NCBI GenBank assembly: GCA_937911345.1
Contig: CALDPP010000035.1
Coordinates: 1-46,245 of the forward strand
Length of the DNA: 46,245 bases
Origin: an uncultured euryarchaeote
Lineage (GTDB): Archaea > Thermoplasmatota > Poseidoniia > Poseidoniales > Poseidoniaceae
Direction: 5' to 3'
Under the pieces are notes generated by a model, which was not told where the DNA came from, did not search any database, and saw only the letters and a list, made by a program, of their open reading frames with translations. This document shows positions 25,751-34,371 of this stretch, piece by piece; within the stretch, counting starts at the first letter, position 1, and every line of letters begins with the position of its first letter. Both the position numbers and the translations under genes were made by a program.

Positions 25751-26923
25751 TTACTCAACTAGCCAATCATGTGATGGCAAATCTTCCTCAACATTTTGCT
25801 CGGATGCATTTTGTTCTCTTGCTTCACGTTCTTTTTCTTCTTTCAGCCGTAGTTTTTCCGCCCGTTTCTTGGCAAATTGTACCGAACCTGTTTCTTCACC
25901 TTCATTGGATTGTGATTGAAGTTGCTTCTTTTCCTCAATCCGTAAGTTTACCTCTTCAAATTCACTAATCTCAGGCCACAAATCTTCCAGCATTATATCG
26001 CCGTATGGTACTTCATCTTGACTAATTAGAGCATATCCCCGATGAGTGAGGAATAGACTTGCTATGAAAGATGCAACTTTGGCTTCCTCGCTATAGCCTT
26101 CAGGAGTTTTGCCGTTTTCCTGTTCTAGAATTAATCCTAATTCATTCATCACGTCGATAACCCTGACTTTGTTGGAATTATATTTTTTACAGGTATTCCT
26201 CAACGCATTCCAGCACCTAGAAATGTCACCCTCCAAGTCCTCATTATGCATTCTTCCCCCCACATTGTTGAGGTACTCTCCTAGTTCTGCCTGATGTGCT
26301 AAACGGTTTTCTTCTCGAATTTTTAATTCTTCAGCATCTTCTGCTGCATCTTTGAAAGCAGATAACAACTCACCTAAAGTAACTGGTCTACCCTCTTCCC
26401 TGCGAATTCTCTCATCAAATAGTGAGGGTAATATTTCATCTGCTTGTCCTTCTAGGATTGAAGTTGTAAACAAAAAGTCCTGATCGTCATAGTCTGATTC
26501 CCAACCGAAATCAATCTCATCTTCCCATTCCTCTTCTTGGTCCATAGTTTGTACACGGTCAAACAATACGATAGCTTGTTGATTCAAAACCTCCCAAGAC
26601 ATCCTAATCAATCTACCACAAGCAGGAAGATTCAATTTATCAGATTCAAGTCTGACTCGCTTAGTAAAGACCTTCAAAAATGTCGATAAATCAACGTCCC
26701 ATGGGTTGAGTTCCTGATCTTTAACCAAGGACAATACCAGGGCAACAGATCGGTCAAATGGGTCTTCTAAAGACTGGTATTCCGATTCTTCAGCTTCAAC
26801 AACAGGCATAATCCTCTCAGCGAATTTCAAAGCGTCTTCAGATTCTTCACCAGACTCCAGTAATTGATTGATGATATCCTGTCTAAGGAACCATTTGTCC
26901 AACACTGATTGTTTACTGGCCAT
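25751..26923 (-). CDS. scpA: segregation and condensation protein ScpA (kleisin)
   Basis: 390 residues from ATG 26923; an ATG at 26950 would add nine residues and overlap smc further. Kleisin that bridges the SMC heads. The N-terminal kleisin helix region carries DRSVALVLSLVKDQELNPWD and VDLSTFLKVFTKRV, and the C-terminal winged helix lies in about 250-320 (KVRVIDVMNELGLILE, VASFIASLFLTHRGYALISQ). It is longer than bacterial ScpA (about 250) through an acidic mid-region and a charged, Glu/Lys-rich C-terminal coil. Confidence 0.88.
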   Translation of the reverse strand: MASKQSVLDKWFLRQDIINQLLESGEESEDALKFAERIMPVVEAEESEYQSLEDPFDRSVALVLSLVKDQELNPWDVDLSTFLKVFTKRVRLESDKLNLPACGRLIRMSWEVLNQQAIVLFDRVQTMDQEEEWEDEIDFGWESDYDDQDFLFTTSILEGQADEILPSLFDERIRREEGRPVTLGELLSAFKDAAEDAEELKIREENRLAHQAELGEYLNNVGGRMHNEDLEGDISRCWNALRNTCKKYNSNKVRVIDVMNELGLILEQENGKTPEGYSEEAKVASFIASLFLTHRGYALISQDEVPYGDIMLEDLWPEISEFEEVNLRIEEKKQLQSQSNEGEETGSVQFAKKRAEKLRLKEEKEREAREQNASEQNVEEDLPSHDWLVE

Positions 26924-26933
26924 GCTACCACGC

Positions 26934-29900
26934 TCAAATTTCTTCTTCAATATGCTCTGTCGGCGCTGTCTGTTCCAATTTTTCCTCTATAGAACTTATT
27001 GCATCGGAAACTTCTCTTCTTTCTTGTATATCTTCACTAGTTTCGCTAGCTCTTTCCATAAGACCTGATATCGTTGTTTCTTCTTCTGCTATTTCTTCAG
27101 TGAAATTTAGCAAACCACCCAAACTCTTTGGCGGCGGAAGTGGCTCTGGGACTGTAGGCATATCTGCCTGTGCATCTTGCTGTTTTTCTAGTGCAATTGC
27201 ACTAATCCTTTCATCAAGTGGATTATCTTTAGCCGATTCTATTTCACTTAGTTTGATGGCTCTTTCTCTATCGAAGTCAACTATTCTTCTGCTACAACCG
27301 TCTCCACCATGAGTTATTCCTATGTGGTGGTCAGCGAGTCTCAATGAAACCTTCCTTAGAGTCACCATCAAGAATTGTGCTTTCTTACTTCTTTCTCTAC
27401 ACATTTCTGCAATTCTCTCTGCATTAATTGCATCCAGGTTTTGGTCGACTTCATCGAAGTAGTAGAATGGGCTCGGATCATAATCCTGAATTGCAAAAAT
27501 CAGTGCCAATGCTGCCATTGATTGTTCTCCTCCAGATAGTTGAAGCCGATTTACCTTGGATGACTTACCCTTTGGTTTCGCCCAGAGCTCTAGTCCTCCT
27601 TTGAAAGGTTCGTCTGGATTTTCTAAGTATAATTCGCCCTTACCTCCATCACTAAGGATTTTGTATGATTTTTGGAAGTTCTCGTTGACCTTATCTAGTA
27701 CTTTCACAAGTTTCTGTTTTCTTTGCGATTCTAATTTCTCGGTAATCTCAACTAGATTAGCTCTACGTGATTGAAGTTGTTTGAATTCAACCTTCATGGA
27801 GTCTAGCCTTTCCTCACATTCTGCATATTGTTCGATTGCGAGCATGTTTACTGGACCATGTTTCTCCATTGCACGTTCTAAAGACCTAACTCGCTTTTCT
27901 GCGTCGCCAACTGAAGGTAAACTAACCTCTGGAGGTGCGGGAGAGATATCATTTGCTTGCATATCAGAATACAATTCATTGATGACCATCTCTTTGTTGA
28001 TTATTGAACGGCCCAATTCATCACTTAATCGTCTTCTTGATTGAGCATCTGTAGATTTTTGAGTCAGTTCAGTTCGAAGACTGGCTCTTTCATCAACTAA
28101 AGCAAGTCTTTCATCTTCTAGACCTTTATTCTCTTCTAATAGTTGAGTCCTCTCCTCTTCCCTATCTTTAAGTTCTATAGAATCGGTAGCTATTGATGCT
28201 TGAAGATTGTCAATCATATCAGACCTAGAAATGATACTTGAATTCAATGATTCTATTCTAGAAGTCAAATCTGTGACTCTTTCGGTCAGTAGTGTTTCGT
28301 GCTCACTGCCGCTTTCAAGCGCAGCAAGTGCTTTAGACATCAAACCTTCAGAATCTAATCTTTTCATTTGAGCGGCATGAAGTCTATCTTTTAGGTGCTC
28401 TGGGCTCGCCGCTTCCATCTCATTTCTGGTATCTGAAACCTTTTCATTTAGGTCTGCAACCATAGATTGTGCTTCATCCAAGGAATCTATTTGTTTACTT
28501 GCTAGCATTTCTAGATCGGACAATTTAGTTTCATGACCATTGACTTCTCCAAGTGATTTATTGTAAACTGATTTTGCTTGTTTAATCTCTGCACGCCATT
28601 CTTGCAATTTAACGGCTTGGTCACTATCAGTGAGTTCATTGATTTTAGTTCTAAGTTGTTGTTGTTCCTTTCTTGCTTGGTGAAGTGCGGCAGAAACTGT
28701 TTCAGACATTAATTCTAACTTCGCTATCTCGCTCGAAAGTTTCTCTATTTCGCTGGCACCCTTAATCCCGCCACCGAATGATACTCTCATGGGTCTTTTT
28801 GAACCGCCAATCATGGCACCTCCTGCCTCAGTTACATCGCCTCTTAGAGTAACTAACCGTACACCTCCCATGTAATTCCTGGCAGTTGAAAGTGAATCTA
28901 CAATCAAAGTATTCCTCAAAACGAATTTGATTGCGATATCTATCTTTGGATCATAATCTAGAAGTTCATGAGCGAATCCTACCACTCCTGGTTTCTTTGA
29001 AACCATCAATGCTTTACCTGCTGCTCTGTTATTGTTCAATTTATTCAATGGCAAGAATGTTGCTCTTCCAGCTCTCTTTTCTGCCAACCACTTGATTGCT
29101 TTTGCTGCGATTTCATCATTCTCTACCACTATAGAAGTCATGCCTCCGCCAATGGCCGTTGCCAAAGCGCTTTCATGAGATGAATCGATTGGCGCACATA
29201 ACTCTGCAATTGTTCCAATAATCCCAGTAAGTTCACCGTTATCTCTTGCTGAGATTACTGCTGCTGCACCACCAGCCATTCCTTTAGCACCAGATGAATT
29301 CTCCATCTCTGCTCGTAATCTTTCCCTAGTTCTCTCTGCTTCTCGCAACTTAACTTCAACCAATTGAGATTGTTCGACTAATTTTTCTTCGCTTCTTTGG
29401 GCAGTTATCAAGTCTTTAGACAATTTATTCCTATCCGTGCTAGGGTTATTGCCAGATAACTCTTGACCCTGTAACTCAAGTTCACCCAATGCCAATCTAT
29501 TTTCTTCAGCTGTTTCTTGAGATTTTGCCAACTGTTCTGAAATCAATTCAGCCTGAACAGCAGTTTTATTCACTTCACTTTGGGCCAAATTGAGTTTCTC
29601 TGTTGCTTGCTCTAATTCAGATAATAAACTAGTTAGTTGTTGGGAGAATTTAGCACTTTCATCGCCAGATGATTCCATGATTTTCTGAATTTCTAATTCT
29701 TCAGTTTGCGCTTCATCAAGCGATTTCTTCGAGTCTTCCAAGTCTTGCTTGGCAGTATTAAGATTGTTGACGAATTCCTCCAAGGCACTTTTTGCCCCAT
29801 CTAGGTGACTTGATAATTCTTCGACTTCGGCTTTATCATCTAAATCCTTTGATTCGGCCTCTGAAATTTTATCTTTGTTGGTATCTATACGTAAATGCAA

Positions 29901-30827
29901 ATCAAAAATTACCTTGTTCAAGCCTTTACTTTCGCCGCCAGTTAATTCTTCAATCTGTTTTTGTAATTCACCAATTTGGTCATCAAGTGAAAGCAATGTT
30001 TTCGAGCCTTCCCTAACCTGCTGTTCTAGATTATTTGCTTCCTCGAGATATCTAGATTGTTCGTTTACCTGATATTCCTTTTCTGCCAACTGGCTTGCAT
30101 AACTTGCTTGATACGAAGTGATTCTAGCTTGGTTTAAATCTTCAACCAAGTCTTTAACTTTTACAGCAAGATCTTTTTGTTTCTTTAATTCCTTCAAACG
30201 AATTTTCTGACTATCCTCAAGTAATTTGATTCTTTCAATATAATCATCAACGCTGTCTTTTTGCCGGTCTGCTTTTCTGATTTCATCATCATATAGAGTA
30301 ACACCTGCTACACTATCCAATACCTTTCGTCTCTCCTTTGCAGTCATCTTTGCTAGGCTAGTAACATCACCTTGCAAGACGATATTATACCCATCAGGGC
30401 GAGCATTTGCAGCACCAAGAATTCTATGGAATGACTTTTGCGAACTTTCCTCCCCATTCAAATGATAGTTAGTTACAACATTGCCTGACTTAGTCAACCT
30501 GATTGACCTAGACATCCGTACTTCATCCATATTCAACGGCAGCCTTCTGCGGCCATTGTCTAAAGAAGGGTTAGCGAATACTAAAGTGACGCTACATGAA
30601 CGAGCAGCATTGTGATTATTTCCACCATTGAAAATCAAATCCTTAGAGTTCTGTGCCCTGATTGTTTTGTTTGACCTTGGCCCAAGTACGAATTGTATAG
30701 CATCACCACAATTGGATTTACCTGAACCATTAGGCCCTGTAATTGCAGTAAATCCTCTTTCTAGAGGTATTGTCACCTCTCCTCTAAATGATTTGAAATT
30801 CGAAACTTCGAGTGCTTTTAGATACAT
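26934..30827 (-). CDS. smc: chromosome segregation ATPase SMC
   Basis: 1297 residues. Layout: N-terminal head with Walker A GPNGSGKS at 31-38; coiled coil (about 170-520); hinge (about 530-690) with GIIGTIAELCAPIDSSHE and the glycine pairs GGVRLVTLRGDVTEAGGAMI; return coil to about 1040; C-terminal head with LSGGEQ at about 1097-1102 and Walker B YYFDEVDQNLD at about 1120. About 110 residues beyond the head form an acidic, Glu/Pro-rich tail, unusual since typical SMCs end near 1170-1190. Its stop overlaps the scpA start region. ATG 30827 has GAGGGATTGGG before it. A 20-bp palindrome lies 74-93 bases upstream. Confidence 0.96.
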   Translation of the reverse strand: MYLKALEVSNFKSFRGEVTIPLERGFTAITGPNGSGKSNCGDAIQFVLGPRSNKTIRAQNSKDLIFNGGNNHNAARSCSVTLVFANPSLDNGRRRLPLNMDEVRMSRSIRLTKSGNVVTNYHLNGEESSQKSFHRILGAANARPDGYNIVLQGDVTSLAKMTAKERRKVLDSVAGVTLYDDEIRKADRQKDSVDDYIERIKLLEDSQKIRLKELKKQKDLAVKVKDLVEDLNQARITSYQASYASQLAEKEYQVNEQSRYLEEANNLEQQVREGSKTLLSLDDQIGELQKQIEELTGGESKGLNKVIFDLHLRIDTNKDKISEAESKDLDDKAEVEELSSHLDGAKSALEEFVNNLNTAKQDLEDSKKSLDEAQTEELEIQKIMESSGDESAKFSQQLTSLLSELEQATEKLNLAQSEVNKTAVQAELISEQLAKSQETAEENRLALGELELQGQELSGNNPSTDRNKLSKDLITAQRSEEKLVEQSQLVEVKLREAERTRERLRAEMENSSGAKGMAGGAAAVISARDNGELTGIIGTIAELCAPIDSSHESALATAIGGGMTSIVVENDEIAAKAIKWLAEKRAGRATFLPLNKLNNNRAAGKALMVSKKPGVVGFAHELLDYDPKIDIAIKFVLRNTLIVDSLSTARNYMGGVRLVTLRGDVTEAGGAMIGGSKRPMRVSFGGGIKGASEIEKLSSEIAKLELMSETVSAALHQARKEQQQLRTKINELTDSDQAVKLQEWRAEIKQAKSVYNKSLGEVNGHETKLSDLEMLASKQIDSLDEAQSMVADLNEKVSDTRNEMEAASPEHLKDRLHAAQMKRLDSEGLMSKALAALESGSEHETLLTERVTDLTSRIESLNSSIISRSDMIDNLQASIATDSIELKDREEERTQLLEENKGLEDERLALVDERASLRTELTQKSTDAQSRRRLSDELGRSIINKEMVINELYSDMQANDISPAPPEVSLPSVGDAEKRVRSLERAMEKHGPVNMLAIEQYAECEERLDSMKVEFKQLQSRRANLVEITEKLESQRKQKLVKVLDKVNENFQKSYKILSDGGKGELYLENPDEPFKGGLELWAKPKGKSSKVNRLQLSGGEQSMAALALIFAIQDYDPSPFYYFDEVDQNLDAINAERIAEMCRERSKKAQFLMVTLRKVSLRLADHHIGITHGGDGCSRRIVDFDRERAIKLSEIESAKDNPLDERISAIALEKQQDAQADMPTVPEPLPPPKSLGGLLNFTEEIAEEETTISGLMERASETSEDIQERREVSDAISSIEEKLEQTAPTEHIEEEI

Positions 30828-30900
30828 CCCAATCCCTCAAGTGGAAAATATTTCCAACCTTATTCTTTAGAGCGGGTCTGTAAGGGTCTTAAAGTATACT

Positions 30901-30920
30901 AGTGTTGAGTACTCAATACT
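30901..30920. promoter_or_regulatory. 20-bp near-perfect palindrome upstream of smc
   Basis: AGTGTTGAGTACTCAATACT is self-complementary at nine of its ten base pairs, with a perfect 12-bp core TTGAGTACTCAA at 30905-30916. It lies in the 129-base gap between the zinc-ribbon membrane gene and smc, close to a TATA-like TATACTTTAAG on the minus strand. This is the shape expected of a dimeric repressor site. Confidence 0.5.
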
Positions 30921-30956
30921 GCGTTTTCATGAGGTCAAATAATTCACCGAATTAGT

Positions 30957-31730
30957 CTAAATTGATCCGGAAAAATCACATTTTGAACAACCAGCGCCTT
31001 CACAGTATGGGCAAGTGGCTTGAACCTTCAAAGAACTATTACTTCTCATTGTCAATTTTGAGTCCCTGTGCATCAAAGGCGACCGTGCCACACGCTTCTG
31101 TTTGCCATGCAACTCAGGCAGTGGTTTTGCTATAGTTCCGTATTTAGAGCGGAATTTTTCAGCGACTACTCGTCGCTTTTCCAATCTCTTGTTGGTTAGA
31201 TCTATTGCCTCGGCTTCCCAATATTTTGGCCCTCTCATCATAAATGCACCAATTATTGCCATGCCAAGTTGCACTGCTAAGGGCGACACATCTAGTGGAA
31301 TAAGACCAGCAATCCCTTCTGAACTTACCGATGTTGGAAGTAATTCCAATCTATCTAATATTGCTAAACCAAATAGCGTGCAACCACCAATGAAGGAAAT
31401 TCTCCTAAGACGCTTGGCCCATCTACCCTGTTGAGGGAATTTGAATTTTCCAACAAATATCATAAACAATCCTTCGGCTAATAATAGCAAATCTGCCCCA
31501 TTCCAATCACCGGAATTGCCTAAACAGAAACTATCATTTCCTTCTGCAAGTTCTGACTCAATTTCAGAGATTGCACAATGAGGTTCTAGCATTTTCAATA
31601 CATCCAACTTGGAGGTTTCTGCGCCTTCAATCAATTGAGGAGCCACTAAACCAAACTGGACATTTGCGATAACAAACGCAACCATAGAGACACCTACAAT
31701 GGTGGCTATATTGCGACGGATGCTCCCCAT
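30957..31730 (-). CDS. membrane protein with C-terminal zinc ribbon
   Basis: 257 residues from ATG 31730 (MGSIRRN), chosen because it clears the divergent nadB promoter; an in-frame ATG at 31781 exists. Membrane segments occur near the N-terminus (IVGVSMVAFVIANV), then at LLLLAEGLFMIFVG, ISFIGGCTLFGLAILDRL and SPLAVQLGMAIIGAFMM. The basic cytosolic tail ends with CPYCEGAGCSKCDFSG, a CxxC-x4-CxxC zinc ribbon. No family is recognised. It is on the same strand as smc and upstream of it, 129 bases away, and divergent from nadB. Confidence 0.6.
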   Translation of the reverse strand: MGSIRRNIATIVGVSMVAFVIANVQFGLVAPQLIEGAETSKLDVLKMLEPHCAISEIESELAEGNDSFCLGNSGDWNGADLLLLAEGLFMIFVGKFKFPQQGRWAKRLRRISFIGGCTLFGLAILDRLELLPTSVSSEGIAGLIPLDVSPLAVQLGMAIIGAFMMRGPKYWEAEAIDLTNKRLEKRRVVAEKFRSKYGTIAKPLPELHGKQKRVARSPLMHRDSKLTMRSNSSLKVQATCPYCEGAGCSKCDFSGSI

Positions 31731-31812
31731 GTTCCGCTGACACAGAATTAGTTTGATAGTGCTGTCGCTCAAACAGTTCAAAAGTGAGAGTTATTTGGCT
31801 AAATCGCTGACT

Positions 31813-33432
31813 ATGACGAGAATAGCCATTATCGGCAGCGGAATCGCTGGACTGTTTTCTGCTCTGAAATTAGCAAATAGCGGCCACTACATCACAATAA
31901 TTACAAAACAAAGAGTAAAAGATTCATCAACAAATTGGGCTCAAGGAGGTATCGCTGGAATCCTTGACAAGACCAATAGTGAAGGAAAAGAAGCACACAT
32001 TAGAGATACGCTACAATCTGGTGATGGACTATGCAATGAAGCAGTTGTTAGAGATGTAATTGAGCAAGCTGCCGACTGTATCAATGAACTAGTCAATATT
32101 GGTGTTAATTTCGAAAAAGGCGATGATGGTGAGTTTAAGCTAGCAAAAGAGGGAGGGCACTCAGAGCGTCGAATTCTTCATGCAAAAGATGCAACTGGTA
32201 GAGAAATTGAAAGAGCATTAATCAATGCTGCTAAACAACATCCAAAAATCACTTTGATGAGAAATACCCTGGCAGTCGATTTGATCCAGAGAGAACATGG
32301 TGATGCAAGCAAGGGAGTTTGCGGCGTTTGGTGTTTCAACCAAGAAACTAAAGAAGTAATCACTTTACCTGCTGATTCAGTAATTATTGCAACAGGTGGC
32401 GTAGGTCAATTATGGGCAAAAACCACTAATCCAAATGTTGCTACTGGCGATGGTGTAGCAATGGCATACCGTTGCGGAGCCGCTGTGAAAGACATGGCGT
32501 TTATTCAATTCCACCCTACAGCACTTGCGATTGAAAATGGCCGCCCATTTTTGATTACCGAAGCATTGAGAGGAGAAGGAGGAGTTATACTTGATGATGA
32601 AGGACTAGGTAAATGGAATACCGATTGTGAGCAATCACTTACTAACGGCTTAGAGCGGCCTAAACCTGAAGATTATTCATTTACTCTACAATTTTCGAAT
32701 CTTGGATCTATGGCAACAAGGGATATTGTTGCAAGAGCGATTGACCAAAACTTGAAGCAAACAGGACAAAAGTCAGTTTACCTTGTAACTTCACACCTCA
32801 ATAAAGAAATGTTAAGAAATTCATTTCCTAATATGCAAAAACATCTAGACAAATATAATTTAACTTTAGGAGTTAATCATCTACCGATATCCCCCGCTGC
32901 CCACTATATTGTTGGTGGCTTGGATGTAGACGAATATGGTAGGCCCAGAATATTCAATTCCAGTGAAATAATCCCATACCTATACGCAATTGGCGAGGTT
33001 GCATGTACCGGAATGCATGGAGCAAATAGACTAGCGTCTAACAGTTTACTTGAGGCTGTAGTATTCGCGGACAATGCAGCAAAACACATTATAGAAAATC
33101 CACCATCACAAATAAGTCACAAACTACCAGAATGGCGGGCTGATGGTTTAGATATCGTTAATGAGCATGCACCGATAATCAACGACTTGACGATGCTGAA
33201 AGATACAATGTCAAGTGAGGTAGGGATTGTGAGGAACCATAAACGTCTGAATCGAGCGTTGAGAAGAATAAAATTACTAGAAAAAGAAATTGCGATGATT
33301 TGGAAATCCTCCAAACCGTCAAGAGAAATTGTTGAGTTAAGAAATCTCATTCAAGTTGCTAATCTAGTCGTCCATGATGCAATAAGTCGAACAGAAAACC
33401 GAGGCCTTCACTTCAATACGGATCTAATATAG
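31813..33432 (+). CDS. nadB: L-aspartate oxidase
   Basis: 539 residues from ATG 31813, where the FAD-binding motif begins (IAIIGSGIAGLFSALKLA). Oxidises aspartate to iminoaspartate for NAD synthesis. Family marks are SSTNWAQGGIAG, KEGGHSERRILHAKDATGRE, FIQFHPTAL, ITEALRGEGG, SPAAHYIVGGLDVDEYGR, and GEVACTGMHGANRLASNSLL. A succinate dehydrogenase flavoprotein would be similar, but the HSERRILHAKDATG segment favours NadB. No quinolinate synthase gene is in the window. Its stop overlaps the oppositely oriented panE stop by 9 bases. Confidence 0.92.
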   Translation: MTRIAIIGSGIAGLFSALKLANSGHYITIITKQRVKDSSTNWAQGGIAGILDKTNSEGKEAHIRDTLQSGDGLCNEAVVRDVIEQAADCINELVNIGVNFEKGDDGEFKLAKEGGHSERRILHAKDATGREIERALINAAKQHPKITLMRNTLAVDLIQREHGDASKGVCGVWCFNQETKEVITLPADSVIIATGGVGQLWAKTTNPNVATGDGVAMAYRCGAAVKDMAFIQFHPTALAIENGRPFLITEALRGEGGVILDDEGLGKWNTDCEQSLTNGLERPKPEDYSFTLQFSNLGSMATRDIVARAIDQNLKQTGQKSVYLVTSHLNKEMLRNSFPNMQKHLDKYNLTLGVNHLPISPAAHYIVGGLDVDEYGRPRIFNSSEIIPYLYAIGEVACTGMHGANRLASNSLLEAVVFADNAAKHIIENPPSQISHKLPEWRADGLDIVNEHAPIINDLTMLKDTMSSEVGIVRNHKRLNRALRRIKLLEKEIAMIWKSSKPSREIVELRNLIQVANLVVHDAISRTENRGLHFNTDLI

Positions 33433-34371
33433 ACTCAATGACTCGATTAATTCACTAAGTAATTGATTTAAAGGAGTTGCCAAACCATATTTCTCTGCTT
33501 TGTTAACTATCATCCGATTGAGAAACTTTATTTCAGTAGTTTTACCTAATCTAACGTCTTGTAGCATGCTACATTTGTTATCCTTGGTGTTCTGTAAAAC
33601 TAATTTCAAATTGTCTACAAGTTGACTATCATCGTCTAATTCCACACCTTCCATTCTTGCGACTTTAGCTGCTTCTAGCATGACCTCTGTACATGTTTCA
33701 AACATATCACCTTCGAGTAATTCTCCATTTTTCTGCCCTGTTATAGCTGCAATTGGATTAATTGCAATATTAATCAATACCTTTGACCATACCAAATTAC
33801 TGCCATTATCGCTCCAAGTTGGTTTTAGATTTGCAGCCTGAAATGAACTAATTAGTTTGGTTAATTGTTCTAATTTTGGGCTATTTCTGTCTTTACCTAG
33901 ATTGATTGCTCCTAGGCCGGCCCACTCAATGCTACCTGGGTTTTTTCGCCACACACCATGAGTTGTTGTTGCTGGTATCACTCGATGGGAACCGAACTCT
34001 TGTGATCCTAACTCAATATGTCCAAGACCATTACTCAAAATAATTATTCTAGTATCGTTGTTTGTGAATCGTTTAGCCAATTTGAGTAATTCTTCAACAT
34101 CTCCGGCCTTTGAAGTTATCAAAATGTAGTCTGCTAATCCATCAAAGACTGAATTAATTCCAACATCTTGTATTGAAAGATGATACTGATCTGGAGATAT
34201 ATGGAAACACTCAACACCATCGACAGAAATGCCGTTCACTGCTAGTGCTGCTGCATGTTCACCTCTGCCATGAATGAGTACCTCCGAATCATCTAATTGA
34301 GCCAACTTTGCACCGATTAAAGTACCAATATTGCCAGCGCCTAGAATAACAAATTTCATATTATCACTCAT
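33424..34371 (-). CDS. panE: 2-dehydropantoate 2-reductase
   Basis: 315 residues. NADPH-dependent reduction of ketopantoate to pantoate for coenzyme A synthesis. The N-terminal Rossmann motif is FVILGAGNIGTLIGAKL. Further marks are YILITSKAGDVEELL, LSNGLGHIE, TTTHGVWRKNPGSI and the catalytic-lysine helix VWSKVLINIAINPIAAITGQ. ATG 34371 overlaps the upstream gene's stop (ATGA), so it is translated after the pseudo-protease gene. Confidence 0.9.
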   Translation of the reverse strand: MSDNMKFVILGAGNIGTLIGAKLAQLDDSEVLIHGRGEHAAALAVNGISVDGVECFHISPDQYHLSIQDVGINSVFDGLADYILITSKAGDVEELLKLAKRFTNNDTRIIILSNGLGHIELGSQEFGSHRVIPATTTHGVWRKNPGSIEWAGLGAINLGKDRNSPKLEQLTKLISSFQAANLKPTWSDNGSNLVWSKVLINIAINPIAAITGQKNGELLEGDMFETCTEVMLEAAKVARMEGVELDDDSQLVDNLKLVLQNTKDNKCSMLQDVRLGKTTEIKFLNRMIVNKAEKYGLATPLNQLLSELIESLSLY

